From contig SVTQ01000003.1 of the NCBI GenBank assembly GCA_015063695.1, positions 26,840 to 90,839 of the forward strand: a stretch of 64,000 nucleotides of DNA, written 5' to 3'. Of this stretch, positions 45,304 through 54,604 are shown piece by piece; positions within the stretch are counted from its first letter, which is position 1; each line of letters opens with the position of its first letter. The DNA comes from Oscillospiraceae bacterium. Its GTDB lineage: Bacteria; Bacillota; Clostridia; Oscillospirales; CAG-272. Below the pieces are notes generated by a model. The model was not told where the DNA came from and did no database searches. It saw only the letters and a program-made list of their open reading frames with translations. The translations under genes and the position numbers were made by a program.

Positions 45304-45332
45304 TTGCAAATGGAAAAAATATGTGATATAAT
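45304..45332 (+). promoter_or_regulatory. SigA-type promoter for rpsT
   Basis: TTGCAA (45304-45309), 17 bases, TATAAT (45327-45332). An 80-base leader follows, with a short hairpin ACACCCTC-TCA-GGTGT (about 45360-45378), which could be a site of S20 autocontrol. The 329-base gap 45090-45418 holds only this and the apgM promoter. Confidence 0.8.
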
Positions 45333-45418
45333 CACACAGTATGTGAAATGAGGCACTTACACACCCTCTCAGGTGTAGGCGCCGCCTTAATTTTGTTTTT
45401 TTGAAGGAGGGAATTACA

Positions 45419-45679
45419 ATGCCTAACATTAAGTCTGCTAAGAAGCGTGTAAAGGTTACCGCTACAAAGACACTCAAGAACAAGATCTTCAAGAGCCAGC
45501 TCCGTACTATCGTTAAGAAGTTCTACGCAGCTGTTGAAGCAGGTGACAAGGTTGCTGCAAACGCAATGTACAAGGAAGCTGTTAAGAAGGTTGACCACGC
45601 AGCTGTTCGTAACATCATGCACAAGAACGCAGCAGCTCACAAGAAGAGCCAGTTCACAAAAGCACTCAACAATATGTAA
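45419..45679 (+). CDS. rpsT: 30S ribosomal protein S20
   Basis: 86 residues, very basic. MPNIKSAKKRVK at the start and the helical bundle sequence with AAVRNIMHKNAAAHKKSQFTK are typical. ATG 45419 is preceded by GAAGGAGGG; the in-frame TTG at 45401 is rejected. Codons are strongly biased, as for highly expressed genes. Confidence 0.98.
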   Translation: MPNIKSAKKRVKVTATKTLKNKIFKSQLRTIVKKFYAAVEAGDKVAANAMYKEAVKKVDHAAVRNIMHKNAAAHKKSQFTKALNNM

Positions 45680-45686
45680 TTATAGA

Positions 45687-45716
45687 AAACTCCGTCATGC
45701 TCCGACGGAGTTTTTG
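45687..45716 (+). terminator. Rho-independent terminator of rpsT
   Basis: AACTCCGTC, loop ATGCTCC, GACGGAGTT, then TTTTGTTTTT. Confidence 0.92.
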
Positions 45717-45747
45717 TTTTTCTGTAAGGGTTTTGCTTTTTGCAAAA

Positions 45748-45870
45748 CCTTTTTTACATTTTTCTCCGCAAAATCATTTCACTCTGTAGGGGCGACCATC
45801 GGTCGTCCGCTTTTATTTAATAATATCGTCCCTTTTTTACATTTTTCTCCGCAAAATCATTTTTCTGTAG
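45748..45870 (+). repeat. 83-base tandem duplication with one REP-filled and one REP-free copy
   Basis: A 32-base sequence starting CCTTTTTTACATTTTTCTCC occurs at 45748-45779 and identically at 45831-45862. Each is followed within 8 bases by CTGTAG. In the first copy GTAG continues into a REP hairpin (45786-45809, GGGCGACC-ATC-GGTCGTCC); in the second it continues into TGTTTTAC with no hairpin. Confidence 0.85.
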
Positions 45871-45955
45871 TGTTTTACTGTAAAATACTCTGATTTATTT
45901 ATCCCGACTGCAAACAATAAATATGCAGACAAAAATAAAACTTTGGAGAAAAATA

Positions 45956-46810
45956 ATGAAAAACAGAACAAGAATTTTAAGCGGCCTTCTTTTCGCCGTA
46001 ATAATATCATCCGCACTCGCCCACCTGTTCCAAAAAGCATATAATGAGACCTCCGTCCCCTGCCTCGTCGATGCAGCGGAGGACTTTGAGGACGTTTCAG
46101 CACACTCGGAAACAACACCCTATAACTGGTACTGTAAGCACGTAAAAAACGGTGAAACACCCACCCTCGACCCTCAGATGTCATTTATTGAAAGCTATGA
46201 CGGATATTTCCTCGATAAGAACACCGACGGCAAAAAGGTAATATACCTCACCTTTGACGCAGGCTACGAAAACGGCAACGTAGGAAAGATACTTGACGTA
46301 ATGAAGGAAAAGAACGTAACGGGTGCATTTTTCATCCTTGATAACGTTATTAAGTCAAACCCCGACCTTGTGCGCCGTATGGCAGAAGAAGGACACCTTA
46401 TCTGTAACCACACCGCAAGTCACAAGGATATGACGAGAGTTACAACAAAGGAAGAATTCAAAGCGGAGCTTGACAGCCTTAACACCACACTCAAAGAAAC
46501 ACTGGGGCTCGATATGGCACCTTACTTCAGACCGCCCGAAGGCAAGTTCACCGAACAGAACCTTATATGGGCAAGGGAGCTCGGTTACAGCACCGTGTTC
46601 TGGAGCTTTGCATACGCCGATTGGGACAACAACAACCAGATGAGCGAGGACGCGGCAATAAAAAAGGTAATGGAGGGCACCCATAACGGAGAGGTTATCC
46701 TTCTTCATCCCACCTCAGCCACCAACGCGGCAATTCTCGGTACTCTTATCGATAACTGGAGAGCCGAGGGCTACACCTTCGGGACCCTTTGTGAGCTTTG
46801 CGGAAAATGA
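45956..46810 (+). CDS. pdaA: Polysaccharide deacetylase, PdaA-like muramic delta-lactam enzyme
   Basis: 284 residues from ATG 45956. Signal anchor (about 5-25), then the NodB fold with YLTFDAGYENGN, HTASHKDM, FRPPEGKFTE and LLHPTSATN. The TFDAGYENG variant of the TFDDG motif is characteristic of PdaA-type N-acetylmuramate deacetylases that make the delta-lactam of spore cortex. It overlaps the next deacetylase gene by ATGA. Confidence 0.9.
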   Translation: MKNRTRILSGLLFAVIISSALAHLFQKAYNETSVPCLVDAAEDFEDVSAHSETTPYNWYCKHVKNGETPTLDPQMSFIESYDGYFLDKNTDGKKVIYLTFDAGYENGNVGKILDVMKEKNVTGAFFILDNVIKSNPDLVRRMAEEGHLICNHTASHKDMTRVTTKEEFKAELDSLNTTLKETLGLDMAPYFRPPEGKFTEQNLIWARELGYSTVFWSFAYADWDNNNQMSEDAAIKKVMEGTHNGEVILLHPTSATNAAILGTLIDNWRAEGYTFGTLCELCGK

Positions 46811-47556
46811 AGAAAATAACCTTGACCGAAGCTGCAGGAATTACCTTTCTTCTTGTCTTTCTGTCCTTTGGTGTCTACGGTGTTTTTGATTTGGTAAATA
46901 CCGGAAGCATAAAGCCCGCAGAGCTTACCGTCGCCGCCGTCGAGGACAGCGAGAGCTGTGTTGTCAGAAGAGTACCTGCCGCATCCGAAAAGATCGCCCT
47001 CACCTTTGACGACGGCCCTCATGAGCGTTACACCGAGGAGATACTCGATATCCTCGCAAAATACGATATAAAAGCAACCTTTTTCGTTATAGGAACAAAC
47101 GCGGACACTTACCCCGAGCTTATAAGAAAGGAGCTTGAGGCAGGCCACGAGGTCGAAAACCATACTCTCAGCCACGTATACCTCAAAAAAGCTACGGATG
47201 TAGAGATAAAAGAGGAAATGGTCGAAAGCCAAAGTATAATTGCATCAATAACCGACTATAAAACGAAATTTTTAAGACCTCCCGGAGGACTTTACGACGG
47301 GAGACTTACGAGCATCGCAAATGAGCTCGGATATAAAATAGTCCTTTGGTCCCTTGACACCTGCGACTGGTCTCATCCCACACCCGAAAATATCGCGGCA
47401 AACGTCCTTGAGGACGTAAGGGGCGGGGACATAATCCTTATGCACGATTATATAGGAGGTAACTCTCCGACACCCATGGCGCTTGAAATAATGCTCCCGA
47501 GGCTTGTTGAACGGGGATTTGAATTTGTGACAGTGTCGGAATTACTTGAAGAATAA
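46807..47556 (+). CDS. Second polysaccharide deacetylase (NodB family)
   Basis: 249 residues. Start ATG 46807 overlaps the previous stop. One membrane segment (10-30), then ALTFDDGPHERYTEEIL, HTLSHVYL, LRPPGGLYD and LMHDYIGG, with all metal ligands present. Canonical TFDDGP makes it a peptidoglycan or chitin-type deacetylase, perhaps a PdaB-like sporulation enzyme by context. Confidence 0.88.
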   Translation: MKKITLTEAAGITFLLVFLSFGVYGVFDLVNTGSIKPAELTVAAVEDSESCVVRRVPAASEKIALTFDDGPHERYTEEILDILAKYDIKATFFVIGTNADTYPELIRKELEAGHEVENHTLSHVYLKKATDVEIKEEMVESQSIIASITDYKTKFLRPPGGLYDGRLTSIANELGYKIVLWSLDTCDWSHPTPENIAANVLEDVRGGDIILMHDYIGGNSPTPMALEIMLPRLVERGFEFVTVSELLEE

Positions 47557-47617
47557 ACGCCGCTTTGTTTTCATAAGCTTTACCGAGATATTAAATATGT
47601 TTCGGTGAGGTAATAAA

Positions 47618-48784
47618 ATGAAGAAAATTCTGATATTCAGCTTGTGTTTTCTGATGATCTTAACGGGCACCTTATCCGTCGGTGCCGCGGATGCAGTGTC
47701 CGCCGTGCAGATAGAAAACCTCATGCCCTTTGACCTTGACTGCAGATCGGCTGTTCTTATGGACAGCGCAACGGGCACGGTGCTCTATGAAAAGAACGCA
47801 GACGAAGCCCTTCCTCCCGCCTCTGTAACAAAGGTCATGACTCTTCTTCTTACCATGGAAGCTATTGAGGCAGGAAAATTAAAGCTTGAGGATAAGCTCT
47901 CCGTCAGTGAGTACGCCGCTTCCATGGGCGGCTCTCAGGTCTATCTTGAGCCGGGTGAGGAAATGACTGTCGACGAGCTTCTCAAATGCGTAGTCGTCTC
48001 CTCTGCAAACGATGCGGCGGTGACCCTTGCCGAAGCCGTTGCTGGAACGGAAACCACCTTTATCACCATGATGAATGAGAGAGCCCGTGAGCTCGGTATG
48101 AAAAACTCCGTTTTTGAAAACGCAACGGGACTTGACGATACGGTGACAAATCACGTAACAAGCGCAAGGGATATCGCCGTAATGTCAAGAGCGCTGATGG
48201 CGCATCCTCTTATTCTGCAGTATTCCTCAATATGGATGGATACCGTCAGAAACGGTGAATTCGGTCTATCCAATACCAATAGGCTTATCCGCTTTTACAG
48301 CGGCGCAACGGGACTGAAAACGGGCTCCACCGCTAAAGCTAAATTCTGCATAAGCGCAACTGCCTGCCGCGACGGGCTCCACCTTATCGCCGTTATAATG
48401 GGCTCACCCACAAGGGATATAAGGAACGAGTGTGCAAAAACGCTTCTGGACTACGGATTTGCGAACTTTTCGATATACACAAACGAGGGCGGAGAGGGAA
48501 GTCCCGTAAAGGTTACGGGAGGAGTTCTTCCCGAGTGCAGGACCGAGTACGACGGATGTTCCGTTCTTCTTCCGAAAGGCGCGGGCTCGGAAATCAAGGC
48601 AGATATTGAGGCACCCGAAGCTGTCGGCGCACCTGTAAAGAAGGGTGACGTTATCGGAAACGTCAGATTTATGTCGGGAGAGAACGTGGTGGGCGAAGCC
48701 CCCCTTCTGTGCAGTGAGACCGTGGAAAAAATTACATTTTTCGGTCTGTTTTGTAAACTGCTGGGAGTTTTCACACTGTCTTAG
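47618..48784 (+). CDS. D-alanyl-D-alanine carboxypeptidase, DacF-like
   Basis: 388 residues with signal peptide (about 1-24, cleavage after GAADA). Penicillin-binding active site: SVTK (SxxK), SSAN (SxN) and KTGST (KTG). A C-terminal beta domain (about 275-360) and a hydrophobic C-terminal end for membrane attachment follow. It trims pentapeptide crosslink donors; next to the deacetylases it fits cortex modification as DacF does. Confidence 0.92.
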   Translation: MKKILIFSLCFLMILTGTLSVGAADAVSAVQIENLMPFDLDCRSAVLMDSATGTVLYEKNADEALPPASVTKVMTLLLTMEAIEAGKLKLEDKLSVSEYAASMGGSQVYLEPGEEMTVDELLKCVVVSSANDAAVTLAEAVAGTETTFITMMNERARELGMKNSVFENATGLDDTVTNHVTSARDIAVMSRALMAHPLILQYSSIWMDTVRNGEFGLSNTNRLIRFYSGATGLKTGSTAKAKFCISATACRDGLHLIAVIMGSPTRDIRNECAKTLLDYGFANFSIYTNEGGEGSPVKVTGGVLPECRTEYDGCSVLLPKGAGSEIKADIEAPEAVGAPVKKGDVIGNVRFMSGENVVGEAPLLCSETVEKITFFGLFCKLLGVFTLS

Positions 48785-48846
48785 AAATTATTTGCAGATA
48801 ATCCCTTTTTTAAACTGATTATTTTATATTTTTTTACTTTTTTCCC

Positions 48847-48875
48847 TTGAAAAATAGCTTTATATGGTGTAAAAT
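48847..48875 (+). promoter_or_regulatory. Possible SigA promoter upstream of pgi
   Basis: TTGAAA (48847-48852), 17 bases, TAAAAT (48870-48875). A second candidate is an extended -10, TGCTATAAT (48935-48943), only 15 bases before the start codon. Confidence 0.6.
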
Positions 48876-48958
48876 AAAAGCTCAATGTTAAAAGCTTAAC
48901 TTGAATACGAAAAATTTTAACGCAGATCTCGGTCTGCTATAATAACACGGAGTTTTTT

Positions 48959-50314
48959 ATGATAGTCAGAATGTCTGAAAGATTTGTCAAGGATTTTGTA
49001 GCGGAAAAGGAGTACCAGGCAGTAGTAGCTGAAGTTGAAAAAGCGCATCAGACCGTTATTAAGGGTGACGGCGCAGGTAACGACTTCCTCGGCTGGAAGG
49101 ACCTTCCCGTAAACTATGACAAGGAAGAATTTGCAAGAATTAAGGTTGCGGCTGAAAAGATAAAAAAGAGCTGTGACGTTTTCGTAGTTATCGGTATCGG
49201 CGGCAGCTACCTCGGCGCAAGAGCCGCTATTGAATACGTAAAGAGCCCTCTTTATAACAATATGAAGAAGGATACACCCGACGTTTATTTCGCGGGTAAC
49301 TCCATCAGCTCCTCTTCTCTCGCTGACCTTCTCTCCATCTGCGAAGGCAAAGATATCTGCATCAACGTTATTTCCAAGTCAGGTACAACGACAGAGCCCG
49401 CAGTAACCTTCAGAATTTTCAAGGAGCTTCTTGAAGAGAAGTACGGGGTAGACGGCGCAAAGGAAAGAATTTTCGCAACAACGGATAAGGCAAGAGGAAC
49501 TCTCAAGGACCTCGCCGACAAAATGGGCTACGAAACCTTCGTTGTTCCCGACGATATCGGCGGCAGATACTCTGTTCTCACAGCAGTAGGTCTTCTTCCC
49601 ATCGCAGTTGCAGGTATCGATATCGATTCCATGATGGCAGGCGCGGCTCTCGCAAGAGAACAGCTCCTCTTCAACACAGATGAAAAATCCAACTCCTGCC
49701 TTAAGTATGCCGCATACAGAAATACCTTCTACAGACAGGGTAAAACAACTGAGATCCTCGCTGCATACGAGCCCTCCTTCCAGATGATGTGCGAATGGTG
49801 GAAGCAGCTCTACGGTGAATCCGAGGGTAAGGACGGCAAGGGTATTTTCCCCGCATCCGTTATCTTCTCAACAGACCTTCACTCCCTCGGTCAGTACATC
49901 CAGCAGGGTATGCGTAACATCTTTGAAACCGTTATCCAGATAAGAGACAGCGGTGATAAGGTTATTATCCCCTTTGATGCAAACGATACTGACGGTCTTA
50001 ACTTCCTCTCCGGCAGAGAGCTTTCAAGAGTTAACGATGCCGCAATGACAGCAACTCTCTTTGCTCACACGGAAGGCCTTGTTCCCAACATCGTTCTCAG
50101 AGTGCAGGACAGAAGCGCTAACACCTTCGGTTATCTTGTATACTTCTTTGAGCTTGCCTGCGCTGTTTCGGGCTACACTCTCGGTGTAAATCCCTTTAAC
50201 CAGCCCGGTGTTGAAACTTATAAGAAGAATATGTTTGCCCTTATCGGTAAGCCCGGCTTTGAAGAAAGAAAAGCAGAGCTTGAGGCTAAGATGGGAGATT
50301 TCTACGAATATTAA
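48959..50314 (+). CDS. pgi: Glucose-6-phosphate isomerase
   Basis: 451 residues, ATG 48959 with CGGAG 7 bases ahead. The sugar isomerase fold is shown by [25 protein letters not shown], and the region [25 protein letters not shown] with the catalytic Glu/His set typical of Gram-positive Pgi. It interconverts glucose-6-P and fructose-6-P. Confidence 0.96.
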   Translation: MIVRMSERFVKDFVAEKEYQAVVAEVEKAHQTVIKGDGAGNDFLGWKDLPVNYDKEEFARIKVAAEKIKKSCDVFVVIGIGGSYLGARAAIEYVKSPLYNNMKKDTPDVYFAGNSISSSSLADLLSICEGKDICINVISKSGTTTEPAVTFRIFKELLEEKYGVDGAKERIFATTDKARGTLKDLADKMGYETFVVPDDIGGRYSVLTAVGLLPIAVAGIDIDSMMAGAALAREQLLFNTDEKSNSCLKYAAYRNTFYRQGKTTEILAAYEPSFQMMCEWWKQLYGESEGKDGKGIFPASVIFSTDLHSLGQYIQQGMRNIFETVIQIRDSGDKVIIPFDANDTDGLNFLSGRELSRVNDAAMTATLFAHTEGLVPNIVLRVQDRSANTFGYLVYFFELACAVSGYTLGVNPFNQPGVETYKKNMFALIGKPGFEERKAELEAKMGDFYEY

Positions 50315-50322
50315 TAACACTG

Positions 50323-50356
50323 AATGCGCCGAAACCTTTTTCGGCGCATTTCTATT
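50323..50356 (+). terminator. Rho-independent terminator of pgi
   Basis: AATGCGCCGA (50323-50332) and TCGGCGCATT (50341-50350), then TCTATT. Confidence 0.85.
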
Positions 50357-50503
50357 GTGGATATAACAAGGCTTCGGGCACCCACCCGTAATTTTTATTG
50401 CGCTCTGTGGGTCGTGTTCTGATTATATTTGTATCTAAAGACTAAAACACGAAAATTTCATTTAGTTTTTTCTGTGTTTTCACCAAAAAAACATAATTAC
50501 GTA

Positions 50504-50532
50504 TTGCAATATGGAAAAAAATCATGTATAAT
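50504..50532 (+). promoter_or_regulatory. SigA promoter for the small P-loop gene
   Basis: TTGCAA (50504-50509), 17 bases, TATAAT (50527-50532). Confidence 0.82.
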
Positions 50533-50584
50533 AAAGACAGAAAATTATTGAAGGTGTACCTTCAATTTAACTTCGGAGGTTTAT

Positions 50585-50998
50585 ATGTTAAAACTTATTA
50601 TCGGCGGCAAGGGTGCCGGCAAAACCAAGCAGCTTATCGAACTTGTTAACAGCTCACTTGATACCACTAACGGTGACGTAGTTTGCATCGAAAAGGGTAA
50701 CAAGCTGAGATTTGATATAAAGTATCAGTGCAGACTTATTGAAGCGGATGAATTTGAAATTGAAAACGGCGAAAGTCTCTACGGCTTCGTTGCAGGTATC
50801 CTCGCAAGCAATAACGACGTTAAGCATCTCTTTATCGACTCTGCTCTCAAGATCATCGGTAACGACGAAGCAGAATTCGATAAGATGATCGCAAAGCTTG
50901 ATAAGCTCGTTAACGCAAAGGCTGTTGAATGTGTTATCACATCCTCCATCGAATACGATGCAGCATCCGAAACAGTTAACAAGTATATCGCTAAGTAA
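50585..50998 (+). CDS. Small P-loop protein of unknown function
   Basis: 137 residues, start ATG with GGAGG upstream, its own promoter and terminator. Walker A GGKGAGKTKQLIEL is at residues 7-20. A Walker B-like strand HLFIDSALK (about 80) and a final strand ECVITSSIEYDA suggest a minimal ASCE-like fold. I recall similar short ATP-binding proteins in other Clostridia without an assigned function. Strongly biased codons point to high expression. It could be a nucleotide-binding regulator; no partner gene is adjacent. Confidence 0.85.
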   Translation: MLKLIIGGKGAGKTKQLIELVNSSLDTTNGDVVCIEKGNKLRFDIKYQCRLIEADEFEIENGESLYGFVAGILASNNDVKHLFIDSALKIIGNDEAEFDKMIAKLDKLVNAKAVECVITSSIEYDAASETVNKYIAK

Positions 50999-51010
50999 TT
51001 TGATTTTACT

Positions 51011-51040
51011 AAAGGGTGTCCGTTTAGGGCACCCTTTTTT
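51011..51040 (+). terminator. Rho-independent terminator of the P-loop gene
   Basis: AAAGGGTGTCC, loop GTTTA, GGGCACCCTTT, then TTT; one G-T pair in the stem. Confidence 0.9.
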
Positions 51041-51048
51041 CGCGCATA

Positions 51049-51093
51049 AAGATCCCCGTACAAATGCAAAATCAGCATATGTACGGGGATCTT
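51049..51093. repeat. Long near-perfect hairpin
   Basis: AAGATCCCCGTAC (51049-51061) pairs with GTACGGGGATCTT (51081-51093), and an inner AATGC/GCAT stem extends it. No T-run follows. It is one of four structured elements that fill the 417-base gap 50999-51415. Confidence 0.75.
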
Positions 51094-51128
51094 AAAATCC
51101 TATGTAACAATCGACCAACAAATGACTT

Positions 51129-51155
51129 GTAGGGGTCGGCGTCCTCGACGACCCG
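51129..51155 (+). repeat. REP element, diverged stem (GTCG subtype)
   Basis: GTAG plus GGGTCGGCG-TCCT-CGACGACCC, preceded by CGACCAACAA. The outer six pairs are intact although the sequence differs from the other subtypes. Confidence 0.75.
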
Positions 51156-51210
51156 TTCTTCATCCTTTAGAAAACGCTGTAAACGGCCACCGTGAGACTT
51201 CGCCTATCAT

Positions 51211-51335
51211 GTCATTCTGAGTGAAGCGCACAGCGCGAAGTCGAAGAATCTTCTAACGTTAAGTACCCGGGACGATATAACAACATAATCCTCCATGCCA
51301 AGATCCTTCGGTTCACTTCGTTCTCTCAGGATGAC
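51211..51335. repeat. Inverted repeat with GTCATTCTGAG / CTCAGGATGAC ends
   Basis: The left arm (51211-51252) runs from GTCATTCTGAGTGAAGCG to GAAGAATCTT; the right arm (51300-51335) runs from AAGATCCTTCGG to CTCAGGATGAC. The arms are imperfectly complementary. It looks like a small non-coding inverted-repeat (MITE-like) element of a kind that is common in bacterial genomes. Confidence 0.6.
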
Positions 51336-51387
51336 GGAATAGTGAAGTTCATCATTCAAGATGTAATTATCGACCAACATCTACCCT

Positions 51388-51411
51388 GTAGTGGCGAGCA
51401 TCGCTCGTCCG
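51388..51411 (+). repeat. REP element (CGAGC subtype)
   Basis: GTAG plus TGGCGAGC-ATC-GCTCGTCC, preceded by CGACCAACAT, 4 bases from the GDSL stop codon. Confidence 0.82.
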
Positions 51412-51415
51412 CTAT

Positions 51416-52072
51416 TTACATCTCCTCAGGGAATACCTCAAAGTACGCCTTTATCCATTCACGCGCAATAAGCTCGTGGCCCGCAGGGGAGGGGTGAACG
51501 CCGTCCTCAAGCCAATAGGAAACGCCTGTCTTTTCCGCTGCCGCTTCAAGCTTTTCCTGAAGAGGCATAAACTTAAGGGAGTATTTTTCTGCAACTTCCT
51601 TTGCAATGCGTGCGCGAATTCCAACCTCACGTCTGAAGGTCTCCCACTTGTCGGGCTTTTCTTCGGTGGACCTTGTGGCATCAGCCTCAAGAACGAAAGG
51701 CTCGATTATCATGATCTTAACGTCGGGAAGCGCCGCCTTTGTTTCTTCGATAATTGAAGAGAGAAGCTTTTCGTAGTTTTCCGCTGTATCGCCCCAGTTG
51801 TAGTCGATACCGTGCCAAACGTCGTTAACACCGACAAGAAGGCTCATGAAATCGGGCTTTTCGTCAATGATGTCAGCCTGAATACGGCCGTAAACGTCGC
51901 TTGTCTTCTGACCTGCAATGCCGCGGTTTACAAAGCTGTACGTGCCGGGATGCTTGTAGCCAAGCTCACCTGCAACCATGATAGCAAAGCCGCTGCCCAT
52001 GTGGTCGGGAAACTCTCTGAAACGCTGTGATTCCGTTATGGAGTCACCCTGAAATAAAATATTTTTTGCCAT
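51416..52072 (-). CDS. SGNH/GDSL-family hydrolase
   Basis: 218 residues without signal peptide. Block I FQGDSITE with the nucleophile Ser, block II NRGIAGQ, block III GVNDVWHG and block V EDGVHPSPAGH are all present. A cytoplasmic esterase or acetylhydrolase, perhaps acting on acetylated oligosaccharides; substrate inferred only from the family. Confidence 0.9.
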   Translation of the reverse strand: MAKNILFQGDSITESQRFREFPDHMGSGFAIMVAGELGYKHPGTYSFVNRGIAGQKTSDVYGRIQADIIDEKPDFMSLLVGVNDVWHGIDYNWGDTAENYEKLLSSIIEETKAALPDVKIMIIEPFVLEADATRSTEEKPDKWETFRREVGIRARIAKEVAEKYSLKFMPLQEKLEAAAEKTGVSYWLEDGVHPSPAGHELIAREWIKAYFEVFPEEM

Positions 52073-52178
52073 AATAACCTCACAAGATCATATTTTTTCT
52101 ATACAATGAAATTATACAGCAACGGAGTTTAAAAGTAAAGCGGATTTCCGTTTTATATCAACAATTTTTTGTAATCTC

Positions 52179-52207
52179 TTGATTTATGACCGCAGATGTT
52201 TTATAAT
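52179..52207 (+). promoter_or_regulatory. SigA promoter for metY-metA
   Basis: TTGATT (52179-52184), 17 bases, TATAAT (52202-52207). The leader is only about 50 bases, too short for a SAM riboswitch, and no T-box was seen. Confidence 0.8.
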
Positions 52208-52261
52208 ATAATGAATAACAATGTAAATACTGTACTTTGCGAATTTATTCGGGAGGAAAAA

Positions 52262-53539
52262 ATGAAAGAATATAAGATAGAAACAAAATGTATACAGGAA
52301 GGATATAAGCCCCAAAACGGCGAACCCAGAATTCTTCCTATCTACCAGAGCACTACATATAAGTACGACTCATCCGAGCACCTCGGCGACCTTTTTGACC
52401 TTAAGGCACCCGGTCACATGTACACAAGAATTTCCAACCCCACGGTTGACTTCGTTGAACAGAAGATAGCTGCCCTTGAAGGCGGCGTGGGAGCTATGTG
52501 CACATCCTCCGGTCAGGCGGCAAGCCTTACCTGTATTCTCAATATCGCAAACGCAGGCGATAACTTCGTATGTCTCTCCACCATCTACGGCGGAACCATC
52601 AACCTCTTTGCGGTAACTCTTAAGAGAGTAGGCATCGAAGTCCGCTTTGTTAACCAGAGCATGAGCGATGAGGAGATAGAAAAGTATTTCGATGAAAATA
52701 CAAAGCTCGTTTTCGGCGAAACTATCGCAAACCCCGCCCTCACAATTCTCGATATCGAGAGATTTGCGAACCTCGCCCACAAGCATAACGTTCCCCTCGT
52801 TGTTGACAATACCTTTGCAACACCTATCAACTGCCGTCCCTTCGAGCACGGCGCGGATATCGTAATGCACTCCACCACAAAGTACATGGACGGTCACGCA
52901 AGCGTTGTCGGCGGCGTTGTTATCGACAGCGGTAACTTTGACTGGGAAGCGGCAGGCAAGTTCCCCGGACTTACAGAACCCGACGACTCCTACCACGGCG
53001 TAGTTTACACAAGAGATTTCGGTAAGGCGGCGTTTATCACAAAAGCAAGAGTTCAGCTCATGCGCGACCTTGGCGTGACTCCTCAGCCCATGACCGCGTT
53101 TATCTTAAACCTCGGCCTTGAAACCCTTGCTCTCCGTATGGAAAGACACTGTCAGAACGCCCTCGCGGTTGCAAAATTCCTTGAAAATAACGAAAACGTT
53201 TCCTGGATCAACTACCCCGACCTTGAAAGCTCCGACCAGTACGCTCTCACACAGAAGTATCTTCCGGGGGGCTCCTGCGGCGTTATCTCCTTCGGCGTAA
53301 AGGGCGGCAGAGAAGCGGCAGTAAAGTTCATGAACGCCCTTAAAATGGCGGCTATCGTGGTTCACGTTGCCGATGCACGCACCTCCGTTCTTCACCCTGC
53401 AAGCACCACTCACCGTCAGCTTACAGACGAACAGCTCGTGGAAGCAGGAATTACACCCGACCTTATCCGTCTCTCCGTAGGTATTGAAAACGTTGAGGAT
53501 ATTATAGACGATATCAAACAGGCATTTGCCGCAATCTGA
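52262..53539 (+). CDS. metY: O-acetylhomoserine sulfhydrylase
   Basis: 425 residues from ATG 52262 (GGGAGGA upstream). Cys/Met-metabolism PLP family: YTRISNPTVDFVEQKIAALEGG, the PLP lysine in HSTTKYMDGH, and the C-terminal TSVLHPASTTHRQLT. The insertion GNFDWEAAGKFPGLTEPDDSYHG is typical of MetY rather than MetB/MetC. It makes homocysteine from O-acetylhomoserine and sulfide, the product of MetA encoded just downstream. Confidence 0.94.
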   Translation: MKEYKIETKCIQEGYKPQNGEPRILPIYQSTTYKYDSSEHLGDLFDLKAPGHMYTRISNPTVDFVEQKIAALEGGVGAMCTSSGQAASLTCILNIANAGDNFVCLSTIYGGTINLFAVTLKRVGIEVRFVNQSMSDEEIEKYFDENTKLVFGETIANPALTILDIERFANLAHKHNVPLVVDNTFATPINCRPFEHGADIVMHSTTKYMDGHASVVGGVVIDSGNFDWEAAGKFPGLTEPDDSYHGVVYTRDFGKAAFITKARVQLMRDLGVTPQPMTAFILNLGLETLALRMERHCQNALAVAKFLENNENVSWINYPDLESSDQYALTQKYLPGGSCGVISFGVKGGREAAVKFMNALKMAAIVVHVADARTSVLHPASTTHRQLTDEQLVEAGITPDLIRLSVGIENVEDIIDDIKQAFAAI

Positions 53540-53564
53540 TTAGAATTTAGCGAGGTAAAACGAT

Positions 53565-54482
53565 TTGCCTATTAAAATACCAAACCTTCTTCCTGCAACA
53601 ACTGTGCTTCAGAATGAGAATATATTTGTAATGACGGAAACGAGAGCTATGACTCAGGATATCCGTCCCCTTCAGATACTTCTTCTCAATCTGATGCCCA
53701 AAAAGATAGTTACCGAAACACAGTTTGCACGTCTTCTCGGTAACACTCCCCTCCAAATAGAACTGGAGCTTATCCACACAAAGACCCATAAATCAAAAAA
53801 CACCTCCGAAGACCACATGCTCGCCTTTTATAAGACCTTTGACGATATAAAGCACCGTAATTTTGACGGACTTATCATCACGGGGGCACCCGTTGAGCTG
53901 ATGGAATTCGAAGAGGTGGAATACTGGGAGGAGCTCTGCGAAATTATGGAGTGGAGCAAGACCCACGTCACAAGCACCCTTCATATTTGTTGGGGCGCGC
54001 AGGCAGGTCTCTACTACCATTACGGCATAAAAAAGTATAAACTCGACTCTAAGCTCTTCGGTATATTCGACCACGTGGTTGACCATAAGAGCTCCATTTT
54101 GTTCCGCGGCTTTGACGACGTTTTCCCCGTTCCTCATTCAAGACATACAACGGTACTGCGCGAGGATATAGAAAAAATTCCCGAGCTTAAGATCCTCGCT
54201 TCCTCAGAAAAAGCAGGTATATACACCGTTGCGACTGCAAGAGGCAAGCAGGTCTTCGTAACGGGACACTCCGAGTACGACAGAGATACGCTGAAGCAGG
54301 AATACGACAGAGATAAAGCCCTCGGTCTTGAGATCGCCGTTCCCGAAAACTATTTTCCGAACGACGACGATACGAAAGAGCCCGTCGTAAACTGGAGAGG
54401 TCACGCAAACCTTCTTTTCTCCAACTGGCTCAACTACTTCGTATATCAGACCACACCTTATGATATAACTGAGATCAATTAA
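53565..54482 (+). CDS. metA: Homoserine O-acetyltransferase, MetA type
   Basis: 305 residues from TTG 53565 (GCGAGG upstream). The nucleophilic Cys is in [15 protein letters not shown] and the His/Glu set in VTGHSEYD. In this family the residue after GAPx decides the acyl donor (Glu for acetyl-CoA, Gly for succinyl-CoA); here [12 protein letters not shown] has Glu, so acetyl-CoA is expected. That agrees with metY next to it. Confidence 0.94.
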   Translation: MPIKIPNLLPATTVLQNENIFVMTETRAMTQDIRPLQILLLNLMPKKIVTETQFARLLGNTPLQIELELIHTKTHKSKNTSEDHMLAFYKTFDDIKHRNFDGLIITGAPVELMEFEEVEYWEELCEIMEWSKTHVTSTLHICWGAQAGLYYHYGIKKYKLDSKLFGIFDHVVDHKSSILFRGFDDVFPVPHSRHTTVLREDIEKIPELKILASSEKAGIYTVATARGKQVFVTGHSEYDRDTLKQEYDRDKALGLEIAVPENYFPNDDDTKEPVVNWRGHANLLFSNWLNYFVYQTTPYDITEIN

Positions 54483-54489
54483 AAAAGCA

Positions 54490-54532
54490 GAGAGAGATAA
54501 CTACTAATGAAGCTATCTCTCTCGTTTTTTTA
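54490..54532 (+). terminator. Rho-independent terminator of metY-metA
   Basis: GAGAGAGATA (54490-54499) and TATCTCTCTC (54514-54523), then GTTTTTTT. Confidence 0.9.
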
Positions 54533-54604
54533 TCTTTGCAATCTAAATGAAACTATGTGCGGGAATTGTGTAAGTGTTATAGCTTTGGTTATCTTTATGC
54601 TAAA

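Noticed and set aside
52073..52261. SAM riboswitch or T-box ahead of metY-metA
   Set aside because: The leader after the promoter is only about 50 bases and shows neither the conserved cores nor a terminator.
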